In this document: positions 1 to 8,084 of the stretch, one piece after another
How positions within the stretch are numbered: position 1 is the first letter of the stretch
Layout: each line of letters opens with the position of its first letter
Assembly (NCBI RefSeq): GCF_001625365.1
Contig: NZ_LJJF01000001.1
Location: 5,446,001 to 5,510,000, forward strand
DNA from: Streptomyces sp. MJM8645
GTDB taxonomy: Bacteria; Actinomycetota; Actinomycetes; Streptomycetales; Streptomycetaceae
Reading direction: 5' to 3'
DNA: 64,000 bases
Notes under the pieces: model-generated
Seen by the model: only the letters and a program-made list of their open reading frames with translations
Databases searched by the model: none
Told to the model about the DNA's origin: nothing
Program-made: the position numbers and the translations under genes

Positions 1-130
1 AGGCGACGGACAGGCCCGTCTGGCCCTTCGCCAGGTTCCGCCGGTAGAGCGCGTTGGAGTCGCTCGCGGTGGAGTGCCCGGCGTAGGTGCGCATCAGCCA
101 GGGGCGGTCGCGCTCGTGCTGATCGGTCAT
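1..130 (-). CDS. meaA: Ethylmalonyl-CoA mutase MeaA, N-terminal fragment
   Basis: Only the first 43 codons are inside the window; the gene runs off the left edge. The start reads MTDQHERDRPWLMRTYAGHS and continues with an SNALYRRNLAKGQTGLS stretch typical of the N-terminus of B12-dependent acyl-CoA mutases (methylmalonyl-CoA mutase large-subunit family). Position right after ccr, with a 10-base gap and a ribosome site (GAGGCAG) overlapping the ccr stop, argues for MeaA, which turns ethylmalonyl-CoA into methylsuccinyl-CoA in the ethylmalonyl-CoA pathway. The family is seen directly; the substrate assignment is inferred from the ccr neighbour. Confidence 0.85.
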   Translation of the reverse strand, partial: MTDQHERDRPWLMRTYAGHSTASDSNALYRRNLAKGQTGLSVA

Positions 131-140
131 CGGATCTGCC

Positions 141-1478
141 TCAGACGTTCCGGAAGCGGTTGATCGCCGGCAGGTGCAGCTCGCGCAGCGCGTGGTCGCG
201 CACGCCCAGGCCCTCCTCCGGCGCCAGGCAGAGCACGCCGACCTTGCCCTGGTGCTTGTTGTGGTGCACGTCGAGGGCGGCCTGGCCGGTCTCCTCCAGG
301 GAGTAGACCTTGGACAGGGTCGGGTGGATCTTGCCCTTGGCGATCAGGCGGTTGGCCTCGAAGGCCTCGCGGTAGTTGGCGAAGTGCGAGCCGACGATGC
401 GCTTGAGCGACATCCACAGGTAGCGGTTGTCGTACTGGTGCATGAAGCCGGAGGTGGAGGCGCAGGTGACGATGGTGCCGCCCTTGCGGGTGACGTACAC
501 CGAGGCGCCGAAGGTCTCCCGGCCCGGGTGCTCGAAGACGATGTCGACGTCCTCGCCGCCGGTGAACTCGCGGATCTTCGCGCCCAGGCGCTTCCACTCG
601 CGCGGGTCCTGGGTGTGCTCGTCCTTCCAGAACTTGTAGCCCTCGGCGGAGCGGTCGATGATCGCCTCGGCGCCCATGGCGCGGCAGATCCCGGCCTTCT
701 GGTCGTTGGAGACCACGCAGATCGGGGTGGCGCCGCCGGCCAGCGCGTACTGGGTGGCGTACGAGCCGAGGCCGCCGCTGGCGCCCCAGATCAGCACGTT
801 GTCGCCCTGCTTCATGCCGGCGCCGTTGCGCGAGACCAGCTGGCGGTACGCGGTGGAGTTGACCAGGCCGGGGGAGGCGGCCTCCTCCCAGGTGAGGTGC
901 TTGGGCTTGGGCAGCAGCTGGTTGGTCTTCACCAGGGCGATCTGGGCCAGCCCGCCGAAGTTGGTCTCGAAGCCCCAGATGCGCTGCTCCGGGTCCATCA
1001 TCGTGTCGTTGTGGCCGTCCGGGGACTCCAGCTCGACGGAGAGGCAGTGCGCGACGACCTCGTCGCCGGGCTTCCAGGCGTTGACGCCGGCGCCGGTGCG
1101 CAGCACCACGCCCGCGAGGTCGGAGCCGAGGACGTGGTACGGCAGGTCGTGGCGCTTGGTGAGCGGCGACAGCCGGCCGTAGCGCTCCAGGAAGGAGAAG
1201 GTGGAGACCGGCTCGAAGATCGAGCTCCAGACGGTGTTGTAGTTCACCGCGCTGGCCATGACGGCGACCAGGGCCTCGCCGGGGCCCAGCTCGGGCAGGG
1301 CGACCTCGTCGAGGTGAAGGGACTTGCGGGGGTCCTTGTCGCGGCTGTCGAGGCCCGCGAACAGCTGCTCCTCGTCCTTGTGGAGCGTCACCGCTCGGTA
1401 GGACTCGGGAAGCTTGACGGCGGCGAAGTCCTCCGACGTGGCGTCGTTGCTGAGGATCGCGTCGAGGATTTCCTGCAT
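141..1478 (-). CDS. ccr: Crotonyl-CoA carboxylase/reductase
   Basis: 445-residue medium-chain dehydrogenase-type enzyme that uses NADPH and CO2 to convert crotonyl-CoA to ethylmalonyl-CoA, feeding acetate assimilation and polyketide extender units. The nucleotide-binding loop GASGGLGSYA lies near residue 232. The residues known to hold CO2 in the Kitasatospora setae enzyme fall at the same numbers here (Asn81, Phe170, Glu171, His365), which supports both function and the chosen ATG. That start has a GGAGGC ribosome site six bases upstream. It is the first gene of a minus-strand unit with meaA. The leader is about 200 bases long, and a palindrome sits in the predicted promoter. Confidence 0.97.
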   Translation of the reverse strand: MQEILDAILSNDATSEDFAAVKLPESYRAVTLHKDEEQLFAGLDSRDKDPRKSLHLDEVALPELGPGEALVAVMASAVNYNTVWSSIFEPVSTFSFLERYGRLSPLTKRHDLPYHVLGSDLAGVVLRTGAGVNAWKPGDEVVAHCLSVELESPDGHNDTMMDPEQRIWGFETNFGGLAQIALVKTNQLLPKPKHLTWEEAASPGLVNSTAYRQLVSRNGAGMKQGDNVLIWGASGGLGSYATQYALAGGATPICVVSNDQKAGICRAMGAEAIIDRSAEGYKFWKDEHTQDPREWKRLGAKIREFTGGEDVDIVFEHPGRETFGASVYVTRKGGTIVTCASTSGFMHQYDNRYLWMSLKRIVGSHFANYREAFEANRLIAKGKIHPTLSKVYSLEETGQAALDVHHNKHQGKVGVLCLAPEEGLGVRDHALRELHLPAINRFRNV

Positions 1479-1672
1479 GGCTGCCTCCGAAGGCGTACCT
1501 GTGTGAGGGCACAGGGCGTCTGGGGTAGCCGGGAGCGGACACCGGCTTCGCTGAGGTGGGTGGTGGGTGGTCGGGCTGGGCGCCCGGGGTGGACCGGGTC
1601 GAACGCGCACTGCTCCCGGGGTGTGGGAACGCCGGACGACGGCGCGCCGAGGTGGGGAGCCGCGGCGCCGCG

Positions 1673-1728
1673 ACTGGTGAGTAACAAGGTAGTGGCACCC
1701 TGTGCCACTCGTAAAGACACCGGGTGTC
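1673..1728 (-). promoter_or_regulatory. Predicted ccr promoter with operator palindrome in the spacer
   Basis: Read on the minus strand, a -35-like TTTACG (1715-1710) and a -10-like TACCTT (1691-1686) are 18 bases apart. The spacer is filled by the perfect palindrome GTGGCAC-CCT-GTGCCAC (1692-1708). A second palindrome, GACACCGGGTGTC (1716-1728), lies just upstream of the -35 box. A related half-palindromic ACTGGTGAGTAA (1673-1684) lies just downstream. Operators placed like this usually serve repression; the TetR gene next door is the obvious candidate regulator. The palindromes are direct observation; promoter activity and the regulator are inference. The rest of 1479-1845 holds no convincing gene. 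Confidence 0.5.
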
Positions 1729-1781
1729 ACGAATTCCGGCGCCCTGGAGCGGCCCTCGAACGCGCTGCGGCGGACGCCGAA

Positions 1782-1813
1782 AGGGCCCGCGCCGACTGCT
1801 CGACGCGGGCCCT
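1782..1813 (-). terminator. Terminator hairpin after the TetR gene
   Basis: AGGGCCCGCG and CGCGGGCCCT form a perfect 10-bp stem with a 12-base loop, about 33 bases past the stop of the TetR gene. It separates that gene from the ccr promoter. No T-tract follows, as is common in actinomycetes. Confidence 0.6.
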
Positions 1814-1845
1814 CGATATCGCTCTGACCTGGCTAGATGGTGACC

Positions 1846-2766
1846 TCAGGACTCCCTGGCGCCACTCAGTGCGGCCCGGATGCTGTCCACCACCACGTCC
1901 AGCGGGGCGTCCGTCCGGGCGACTGTGATGAGCACCTCACCTCCAGGGCTGGCACTCAGTGCGCTCTCGGCCAGCACGTCACCGGGAGCCCCATTGGCAC
2001 CCGGTGCCACCAGGGAGCCGCGGCGTCTGGCACCCGGCGTGCTGGCGGCCCAGAAGGTCCGCCGGATCACCTCGAAGGAGTGGTCCAGCTGCGCCTCCAC
2101 GTCCCCGCGCCCGCCGGCCCGCAGCCAGCGCCGCAGCACGTGGTTGTGTGCCGCGACGACCGCCGCCGCCGACACCTCGGCCAGCATCGAGTCGTCCTCG
2201 CCGCCGCGCTGCCAGCCCGACGGGATGGACTCGCCGGTGTCGAAGCGGCCCAGCAGGTACCGGGTGAACAGCCGCTCGTACCGGGCCACCACGGCGATCT
2301 CCCGCTCGCGCAGCGCCGGGACCTGACGGATCAGCTGGTACCGCGCGACCGACACCCCCGGCGTCGAGGCGTACATCCGCAGCACCTCCTTGATGCCGCG
2401 GCAGACCACGTCCAGCGGGTGCTCCTCCGGCTCGGCGCTGGCCAGCAGGTCGGCCACCCGGACGAGGGTGTCGTCGTGGTCCGGGAAGATCGCCTCCTCC
2501 TTCGACCGGAAGTACCGGAAGAAGGTCCGCCGGGCCACCCCGGCGGCGGCCGCGATCTGGTCGACCGTGGTCTCCTCGTAGCCCTGCGAGGAGAACAGCT
2601 CCATCGCGGCGGTGGCCAGGTCCTGACGCATCTGCTGGCGCTGCGCCGCCGCCCGGCGGCTGCCCGGCCCCCCTTCCGGCCCGGTGCCCCCGGTCGAGGG
2701 GGTCGTCCGGTCGGCGCCGCGCGGTCCGGCGGAGTGCTGCGGGGTGGCTGACTGAACCCGATCCAT
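1846..2766 (-). CDS. TetR-family transcriptional regulator
   Basis: 306-residue regulator. After a disordered Pro/Gly/Thr-rich lead of about 45 residues comes the TetR helix-turn-helix: LATAAMELFSSQGYEETTVD, then the recognition-helix part VARRTFFRYFRSKEEAIF. The rest is the variable ligand and dimer domain, with an unusual extended C-terminal tail. The gene sits between ccr and a 3-hydroxyacyl-CoA dehydrogenase gene on the same strand, so it plausibly controls ethylmalonyl-CoA pathway genes in response to an acyl-CoA; this is inference from position. The ATG giving MDRVQ was chosen as the first Met before the conserved region. The 3-prime end of the gene itself contains a palindrome, TGGCACCCGGTGCCA (1995-2009). 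Confidence 0.85.
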   Translation of the reverse strand: MDRVQSATPQHSAGPRGADRTTPSTGGTGPEGGPGSRRAAAQRQQMRQDLATAAMELFSSQGYEETTVDQIAAAAGVARRTFFRYFRSKEEAIFPDHDDTLVRVADLLASAEPEEHPLDVVCRGIKEVLRMYASTPGVSVARYQLIRQVPALREREIAVVARYERLFTRYLLGRFDTGESIPSGWQRGGEDDSMLAEVSAAAVVAAHNHVLRRWLRAGGRGDVEAQLDHSFEVIRRTFWAASTPGARRRGSLVAPGANGAPGDVLAESALSASPGGEVLITVARTDAPLDVVVDSIRAALSGARES

Positions 2767-2975
2767 GTCCGGAACGCTACACGGCCCCGGCGGTTCGGCC
2801 GCGGCCCTTCCCCGACGGACCGGTGCGACCGGGCCGGTGACGGCCGGTCTGGGCCAGCGCGCGGACACCGTCCCCGGGCTCCAGCCCGGTCTGACCGGGC
2901 CCGACCCGGTCGCGGACGGCCCGGCCCCGGGCGGCGCCGCCTCGCGCGCGGCGGCGCCCCCGGCAGCTGGCGTGG

Positions 2976-4751
2976 TCACCGGCGCGCGTGGTCGCGGAAG
3001 CCGCGGCCGGTCTTGCGGCCCAGGCAGCCGGCGGCGACCAGGTGCTCCAGCAGCGGTGCGGCCGCCAGGCCCGGCTCGCGGAACTCCTGGTGCAGCACCT
3101 GCTCGATGGTCAGCGAGACGTCCAGGCCGACCACGTCCAACAGCTCGAACGGGCCCATCGGGTAGCCGCAGCCCAGCTTCATCGCGGTGTCGATGTCGTC
3201 CACCGTCGCGTAGTGCTCCTGGAGCATCCGCACCGCGTCGTTCAGGTAGGGGAAGAGCAGCGCGTTGACGATGAAGCCGGCCCGGTCGCCGCACTCCACC
3301 GGGTGCTTGCGGACCGCGGCGGTCAGCTCCAGCACGGTCGCGGTGACGTCCGGAGCGGTCAGCACGGTGGAGACCACCTCGACCAGCTTCATGGCCGGCG
3401 CCGGGTTGAAGAAGTGCATGCCGATCACGTCCTGCGGCCGCGAGGTGGCGGTCGCGCAGCTGATCACCGGCAGCGAGGAGGTGGTGGTGGCGAGCACCGC
3501 GCCCGGCCTGACGATCTTGTCCAGGGCGGCGAACAGCTCGCGCTTGACCGTCAGGTCCTCGGCCACCGCCTCGATCACCAGGTCCACGTCGGCCAGTTCG
3601 GCGTACTGGCCGACCGGGGTGACCAGCGCTAGCGCGGCGTCCCGCGCCTGCGCGCTCAGCCGGCCCCGGTCGACCGCGCGCGCCAGCGACTTCGCCAGCT
3701 GCGCCTTGGCCCGGTCGGCCTTCTCCTGGCTGCGGGCGGCCAGCAGCACCGGGCGGCCGGCCTTGGCGAAGACCTCGGCGATGCCGGTCGCCATGGTGCC
3801 CGAGCCGCAGACGCCGACCGTGCGGACCTCCCGGCCCGCCACCGCGGCCCGCGCCGGGCCGGTCGCCGCGTCCACGGCCCTGGACGAGCCGGGCGCCTCG
3901 TAGGTGTAGAAGCCGCGGCCGGACTTGCGGCCCAGCAGCCCGGCCGCGACCAGCTGGCCGAGGATCGGGGCGGGCGCGTGCAGGCGGTCCCGGGACTGCT
4001 CGTACATCGCCTCCAGGACGGTCCGCGCGGTGTCCACGCCGATCAGGTCGAGCAGCGCCAGCGGGCCCATCGGCAGGCCGCAGCCGAGCCGCATCGCGGC
4101 GTCGATGTCCTCCCGGGAGGCGTACTTGGACTCGTACATCGCGGCGGCCTGGTTCAGGTACGCGAACAGCAGGCCGTTGACCACGAAGCCGGCCCGGTCG
4201 CCGGCCGCCACCGGCTCCTTGCCGAGGTCCCGGGCGAACGCGGCGGCGTCCTCGGCGACCTGCGGGGAGGTCAGCACCGTGCGGACCACCTCGACCAGCT
4301 TCATGCTGTGCACCGGGTTGAAGAAGTGCAGGCCCAGCACCCGCTCCGGGCGGGCGGTCGCGGCGGCGATCCGGGTCACCGAGAGCGCGGTGGTGCCGGT
4401 GGCCAGCACCGTCCCCGCCGGGCAGATCCGGTCCAGCTCGGCGAAGAGCTCCCGCTTCAGCTCCAGCTGCTCGGGCACCTCCTCGATCACCAGCTCGGCC
4501 CCGGCGGCGGCCGACAGCTCGTGGCCGACCGAGATCAGCGCCAGCAGCGCGGTGCGCTCCCCGGCGGTGATCCGCTCCCGGTCGACCGCGTGCGCGGTCG
4601 CCTCCTCGATCCGGGCCAGTGCCCGGGCGGCAGAGTCCTCGGTGGCCTCGATGCCGATCACCCGGCGGCCGCTCCTGGCGACGGCCACCGCGACACCGGC
4701 ACCCATCGTGCCGAGGCCGACGACGGCGACCGTGGAAAAGGGACGCTCCAT
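2976..4751 (-). CDS. Duplicated 3-hydroxyacyl-CoA (3-hydroxybutyryl-CoA) dehydrogenase
   Basis: 591 residues made of two full 3-hydroxyacyl-CoA dehydrogenase units in tandem. Each has an NAD-binding GxGTM loop (residues 12-16 and 316-320), the catalytic HFFNP motif (His142 and His446) and a C-terminal helical domain ending near GRKSGRGFYTYE or GRKTGRGF. A normal bacterial enzyme has one unit of about 285 residues. It should interconvert acetoacetyl-CoA and 3-hydroxybutyryl-CoA, giving the crotonyl-CoA precursor used by Ccr. Both copies keep their key residues, so both may be active. Family is certain; the exact chain length used is inferred from the ethylmalonyl-CoA context. Confidence 0.92.
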   Translation of the reverse strand: MERPFSTVAVVGLGTMGAGVAVAVARSGRRVIGIEATEDSAARALARIEEATAHAVDRERITAGERTALLALISVGHELSAAAGAELVIEEVPEQLELKRELFAELDRICPAGTVLATGTTALSVTRIAAATARPERVLGLHFFNPVHSMKLVEVVRTVLTSPQVAEDAAAFARDLGKEPVAAGDRAGFVVNGLLFAYLNQAAAMYESKYASREDIDAAMRLGCGLPMGPLALLDLIGVDTARTVLEAMYEQSRDRLHAPAPILGQLVAAGLLGRKSGRGFYTYEAPGSSRAVDAATGPARAAVAGREVRTVGVCGSGTMATGIAEVFAKAGRPVLLAARSQEKADRAKAQLAKSLARAVDRGRLSAQARDAALALVTPVGQYAELADVDLVIEAVAEDLTVKRELFAALDKIVRPGAVLATTTSSLPVISCATATSRPQDVIGMHFFNPAPAMKLVEVVSTVLTAPDVTATVLELTAAVRKHPVECGDRAGFIVNALLFPYLNDAVRMLQEHYATVDDIDTAMKLGCGYPMGPFELLDVVGLDVSLTIEQVLHQEFREPGLAAAPLLEHLVAAGCLGRKTGRGFRDHARR

Positions 4752-5281
4752 CTGTCCTGACTCCTAGTCCTGAAGGGCCCGCGCACGCCCCGGCGGGCAG
4801 GCCGCCGCGCCCGCGCGTGCGGCGGGGGCGGCCGCCGCCGGGGGAGGGTCCGCGCGCGGGGCTGGGGAGATGACGGGTTCCGGCACACGGCCCCGGCGGC
4901 CGGTCCGCTCCGGCCGAACTGAGGGGTGTGCCGTGGTGCTCAGGCGCTCAAGGGTGAAAGGAAGCGGCTCTGATACGAGGAAGGAGACCCGGCCCGCCGC
5001 GGTTCGCGGCGCCGGCCGGTGAATGACGCACCGCGCGCCCGCCGTGGACACGGCGACCGCAGGCCCCCGCCGGTGCGGCTCCCGTAGCCCGGCGGTGGTG
5101 CGTCCGGCCACTGTAGCGAAGCTACCTGCGAGTAGGAAGGGGTGTGGGCGTCACAAAAGGCATCCGGACGGCGGGGCGGGGTCCGGCGGCGGCCCGAACG
5201 GGTGAACGGGCGGACGGGCGTCCACCGGGACCACCCGATAGGGGAGTTACCCGGCCGCGGCGGGCGGGGCAGCATGGGGGC
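4752..5281. promoter_or_regulatory. Divergent intergenic region with operator-like elements
   Basis: 530 bases between the divergent dehydrogenase and glutamine-synthetase-like genes, with no convincing ORF. At 5113-5125 there is the hairpin-like GTAGC-GAA-GCTAC, followed by the imperfect palindrome TACCTGCGAGTA (5123-5134). On the minus strand the latter falls between a weak -35 (CTTCCT) and a -10-like TACAGT (5115-5110). It shares the core TACTCGC/TACTCAC with the ccr upstream region. This suggests joint control of the acyl-CoA genes. Only the sequence elements are observed. Confidence 0.35.
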
Positions 5282-6736
5282 ATGACCCTCGGAACCGCCG
5301 CCGGCCCCGCCGCGTCCGCCTCCGGCTCCACCGGCCCGGCCGGAGGCCTCGGTGGGCACCTCGCCGCCGTCACGCTGCCCCCGAGCGCCGCGCGCGTCGA
5401 ACAGGCAGAGGCCGCCGTCGACCGGCTGCGCACCGCCGCCGTCGACGCGGTGGCCGTCACCTGGGTGGACAACGCGGGCATCACCCGGGTCAAGGCCGTC
5501 CCGCTGGGCGCCCTGGTGCACGCCGCGCAGTGGGGCGTCGGTACCGCACCCTGCTTCGACGTCTTCCTCGCCGACGACGGCATCACCACCAGCCCGAGCG
5601 CCGGCGGCCCCACCGGGGACCTGCGGCTCTACCCCGACCTCGACCGGGTCGTCCCGCTGGCCGCCCAGCCCGGCTGGGCCTGGGCCCCGGGGGACCGGCA
5701 CACCCAGGCCGGCACCCCGCACCCCGGCTGCCAGCGGCTGTTCGCCCGCCGGATGGAGGCCGCGGCCGCCGAGCGCGGGCTGACCCTGCGGGCCGGCATC
5801 GAGGTCGAGTGGGTGGTCGCCCTCGCCGGCGGCCCGCAGGACGAGCCGCAGTACCCGACGCACGGCCCCGCGTACGGGATGCACCGGCTCACCGACCTCA
5901 CCGACTATCTGCGGGACGTCCTGCGCGCCCTCGGCGAGCAGGGGCTGACCGTCCTGCAGATCCACCCCGAGTACGCCCCGGGCCAGTTCGAGGTCTCGGT
6001 GGCCCCCGAGGGTCCGGTCGGCGCCGCCGACACCTCCGTCCTGGTCCGGCACACCGTGCGGGCCGTCTCCGCCCGGCACGGCCTGCGGGTCTCCTTCGCC
6101 CCCGTGGTCGAGCCCGGCGCGGTCGGCAACGGCGGGCACCTGCACCTGAGCCTCTGGCGGGACGGCCGCAACCTCGGCCACGGCGGCCCCGGCCCGCACG
6201 GCCTGACCGCCGAGGCCGAGGGCTTCCTCGCCGGGGTGCTCGGCGCGCTGCCCGAACTCCTGGTGCTGGGCTGCTCCAGCCCCGCCGGCTACCTGCGGCT
6301 GGTGCCCTCGCACTGGGCCGGCGCCTACCAGTGCTGGGGCCTGGAGAACCGCGAGGCCGCGCTGCGCCTGGTGACGGGCTCCACGGGGGAGCGGGCCGAC
6401 GCCGCCAACGCCGAGGTCAAGTGCTTCGACGCCAGCGCCAATCCGTACCTGGCGGTCGGCGCGGTGCTCGCCGCCGGTCTCGCCGGCCTCGACCAACACC
6501 GGGAGCTGCCACCGGAGTTCACCGGCGACCCGGCCGCCGCCGAGCCCGGCGCGGTGCCCCGGCTGCCGACCGGTCCGGCGCAGGCGCTGGCCGCGTACGA
6601 GCGCTCGGCGGTGCTGCGCGAGGCGCTCGGCGGGCCGCTGTACGAGGCGGTGCTGGCGGTGCGCCGGGCGGAGGGCGAGCAGTACGCCGCCGCCACCCCC
6701 GAGCAGTTGGTCGCCGCCACCCGCTGGCGGTACTGA
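5282..6736 (+). CDS. Glutamine synthetase family protein (FluG C-terminal type)
   Basis: 484-residue member of the glutamine synthetase superfamily, with the beta-grasp N-terminal part (VTWVDNAGITRVKAVPL near residue 60) and the catalytic barrel. Recognisable barrel segments are AGIEVEWVV, HPEYAPGQFEVSVAP, NGGHLHLSLW and EVKCFDASANPYLAVGAVL. It probably joins ammonia or an amine to a glutamate-like acid with ATP, but it is not the housekeeping GlnA and the substrate is unknown. The next gene, four bases on, is an amidohydrolase; the two together match the two halves of fungal FluG. The ATG follows an AGCAT box and five G bases, so the mRNA may be leaderless. Confidence 0.85.
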   Translation: MTLGTAAGPAASASGSTGPAGGLGGHLAAVTLPPSAARVEQAEAAVDRLRTAAVDAVAVTWVDNAGITRVKAVPLGALVHAAQWGVGTAPCFDVFLADDGITTSPSAGGPTGDLRLYPDLDRVVPLAAQPGWAWAPGDRHTQAGTPHPGCQRLFARRMEAAAAERGLTLRAGIEVEWVVALAGGPQDEPQYPTHGPAYGMHRLTDLTDYLRDVLRALGEQGLTVLQIHPEYAPGQFEVSVAPEGPVGAADTSVLVRHTVRAVSARHGLRVSFAPVVEPGAVGNGGHLHLSLWRDGRNLGHGGPGPHGLTAEAEGFLAGVLGALPELLVLGCSSPAGYLRLVPSHWAGAYQCWGLENREAALRLVTGSTGERADAANAEVKCFDASANPYLAVGAVLAAGLAGLDQHRELPPEFTGDPAAAEPGAVPRLPTGPAQALAAYERSAVLREALGGPLYEAVLAVRRAEGEQYAAATPEQLVAATRWRY

Positions 6737-6739
6737 CCG

Positions 6740-7876
6740 GTGCACGCCGGGGCCCCGGCGGTGCCCGCGCTGGTCGACCACCACTGCCACAGCGTGGTGG
6801 CGGCCGACCTCGCCGACGACGCCCTGGCCGGGCTGCTCACCGAGTCCGACCGGCCGCCCGCGCCCGGCTGTTCGCCCTTCGACAGTGCGCTCGGCCTGGC
6901 CGTCCGGCGCTGGTGCCCGCCCGTCCTCGGCCTGCCCGCGCACGCCCCGGCCGCCGACTACCTGGCCCGGCGGCGGGAGCTGGGCGGCGCCGAGGCCACC
7001 CGCCGGCTGCTGGCCGCGGCCGGGCTGGACACCTGCCTGGTGGACACCGGGCTGACCGCCGCCGCGGGCCTTCCGTTGCTGCCGCTCGGCGAACTGGCCG
7101 CGGCCGCCGGGGCGGTGGTGCACGAGGTGGTCCGGCTGGAGTCGGTGGCCGAAACGGTGGCGGGCCAGGCCGAGTCCTGGCCGCAGGCCGTCGGGGAGGC
7201 GCTGGCGGCGGCCGCCGCGGATGCGGTCGCGGTCAAGTCGGTGCTCGCCTACCGGCACGGCCTGGCCGCCCCCGCCGAACGGCCCGCGCGGGCGGCCGTG
7301 GTGGCCGCGGCCGGCACCTGGCTGCGCGGCGGGCGGGGCCGGCTGGCCGATCCGGTGCTGCTGCACCACCTGCTCTGGACGGCCGTGGACGTCTGTGCCG
7401 GGCTGGGCCTGCCGCTCCAACTCCACACCGGCTTCGGCGATCCCGACCTCACCCTGCACCGGGCCGATCCGTCGCTGCTGACCGGTTTCGTGCGCGCCGC
7501 CGAGCCGAGCGGCGTCCCGCTGGTGCTGCTGCACTGCTACCCGTACCACCGCCAGGCCGGGTGGCTGGCCCAGGCCTTCCCGACGGTGTACACCGACCTC
7601 GGGCTGACCGCCTCCTACACCGGCCCGCGGGTGGCTGCGGTGCTGGGCGAGATGCTGGAACTGACGCCGTTCGGCAAGCTGTTGTTCTCCACCGACGCGT
7701 ACGGGCTGCCCGAGTTGTACCTGGTGGGCGCCGCCCAGTTCCGGTACGGACTGGGGGCGGTGCTGGCCGACTGGCAGGCGGGTGGCGCCTGTTCGGCGGC
7801 GGACGCGCAGCGGCTGGCCCGGTTGGTCGCCGCCGACAACGCCCGGACGCTGTACTCACTGCCCGGCGCACCGTAG
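6740..7876 (+). CDS. Amidohydrolase family protein (FluG N-terminal type)
   Basis: 378-residue metal-dependent hydrolase of the amidohydrolase-2 family. Metal-binding features are the early HxH (His15 and His17 in VDHHCHS), a mid-chain LHTGFGD, the LLHCYPYH stretch and a late STDAYGLPE with the conserved Asp. It starts with GTG three bases after the stop of the glutamine synthetase-like gene, so the two are translationally coupled. In fungal FluG the same two domains occur in one chain, in the order amidohydrolase then synthetase; here they are split and reversed. The pair may make and break an amide or gamma-glutamyl bond; the compound is unknown. Confidence 0.82.
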   Translation: MHAGAPAVPALVDHHCHSVVAADLADDALAGLLTESDRPPAPGCSPFDSALGLAVRRWCPPVLGLPAHAPAADYLARRRELGGAEATRRLLAAAGLDTCLVDTGLTAAAGLPLLPLGELAAAAGAVVHEVVRLESVAETVAGQAESWPQAVGEALAAAAADAVAVKSVLAYRHGLAAPAERPARAAVVAAAGTWLRGGRGRLADPVLLHHLLWTAVDVCAGLGLPLQLHTGFGDPDLTLHRADPSLLTGFVRAAEPSGVPLVLLHCYPYHRQAGWLAQAFPTVYTDLGLTASYTGPRVAAVLGEMLELTPFGKLLFSTDAYGLPELYLVGAAQFRYGLGAVLADWQAGGACSAADAQRLARLVAADNARTLYSLPGAP

Positions 7877-7917
7877 CACGTCGACGGACCATCACTTTTT
7901 AACACTCTTCAATTCTG

Positions 7918-7965
7918 TTGACATGTTGGGCCTCCGGACTCCTCGGTTCCGATGTTGGCCAACAT
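7918..7965 (+). promoter_or_regulatory. Consensus -35 box and perfect palindrome before the subtilase gene
   Basis: The 208-base gap is AT-rich for this genome. It holds a perfect TTGACA (7918-7923) and the perfect 14-base palindrome ATGTTGGCCAACAT (7952-7965). A partial copy of the half-site, CATGTTGG, overlaps the TTGACA. No clear -10 is seen at the right distance from TTGACA; GATTAGAT further on (7971-7978) is another candidate. The palindrome is a likely repressor or activator site for the protease gene. Its binding protein is not identifiable here. Confidence 0.45.
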
Positions 7966-8084
7966 GTGACGATTAGATGACTACCTCTTGCGCTTATCAG
8001 CGAATATTCATTAGCGTCCCGATCATTCCAGGCGCACCTGCCACACCGCAGCTGCCGCATGACGACTCGGGAGGGCCAACCCCT

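Noticed and set aside
174..1928. Long plus-strand ORF opposite ccr
   Set aside because: It mirrors the codon bias of ccr on the other strand, has no family features and no ribosome site.
4940..7549. 869-codon minus-strand ORF opposite the FluG-like pair
   Set aside because: Gly/Arg/His-rich shadow typical of antisense frames in high-GC genes; the plus-strand genes have clear domains.
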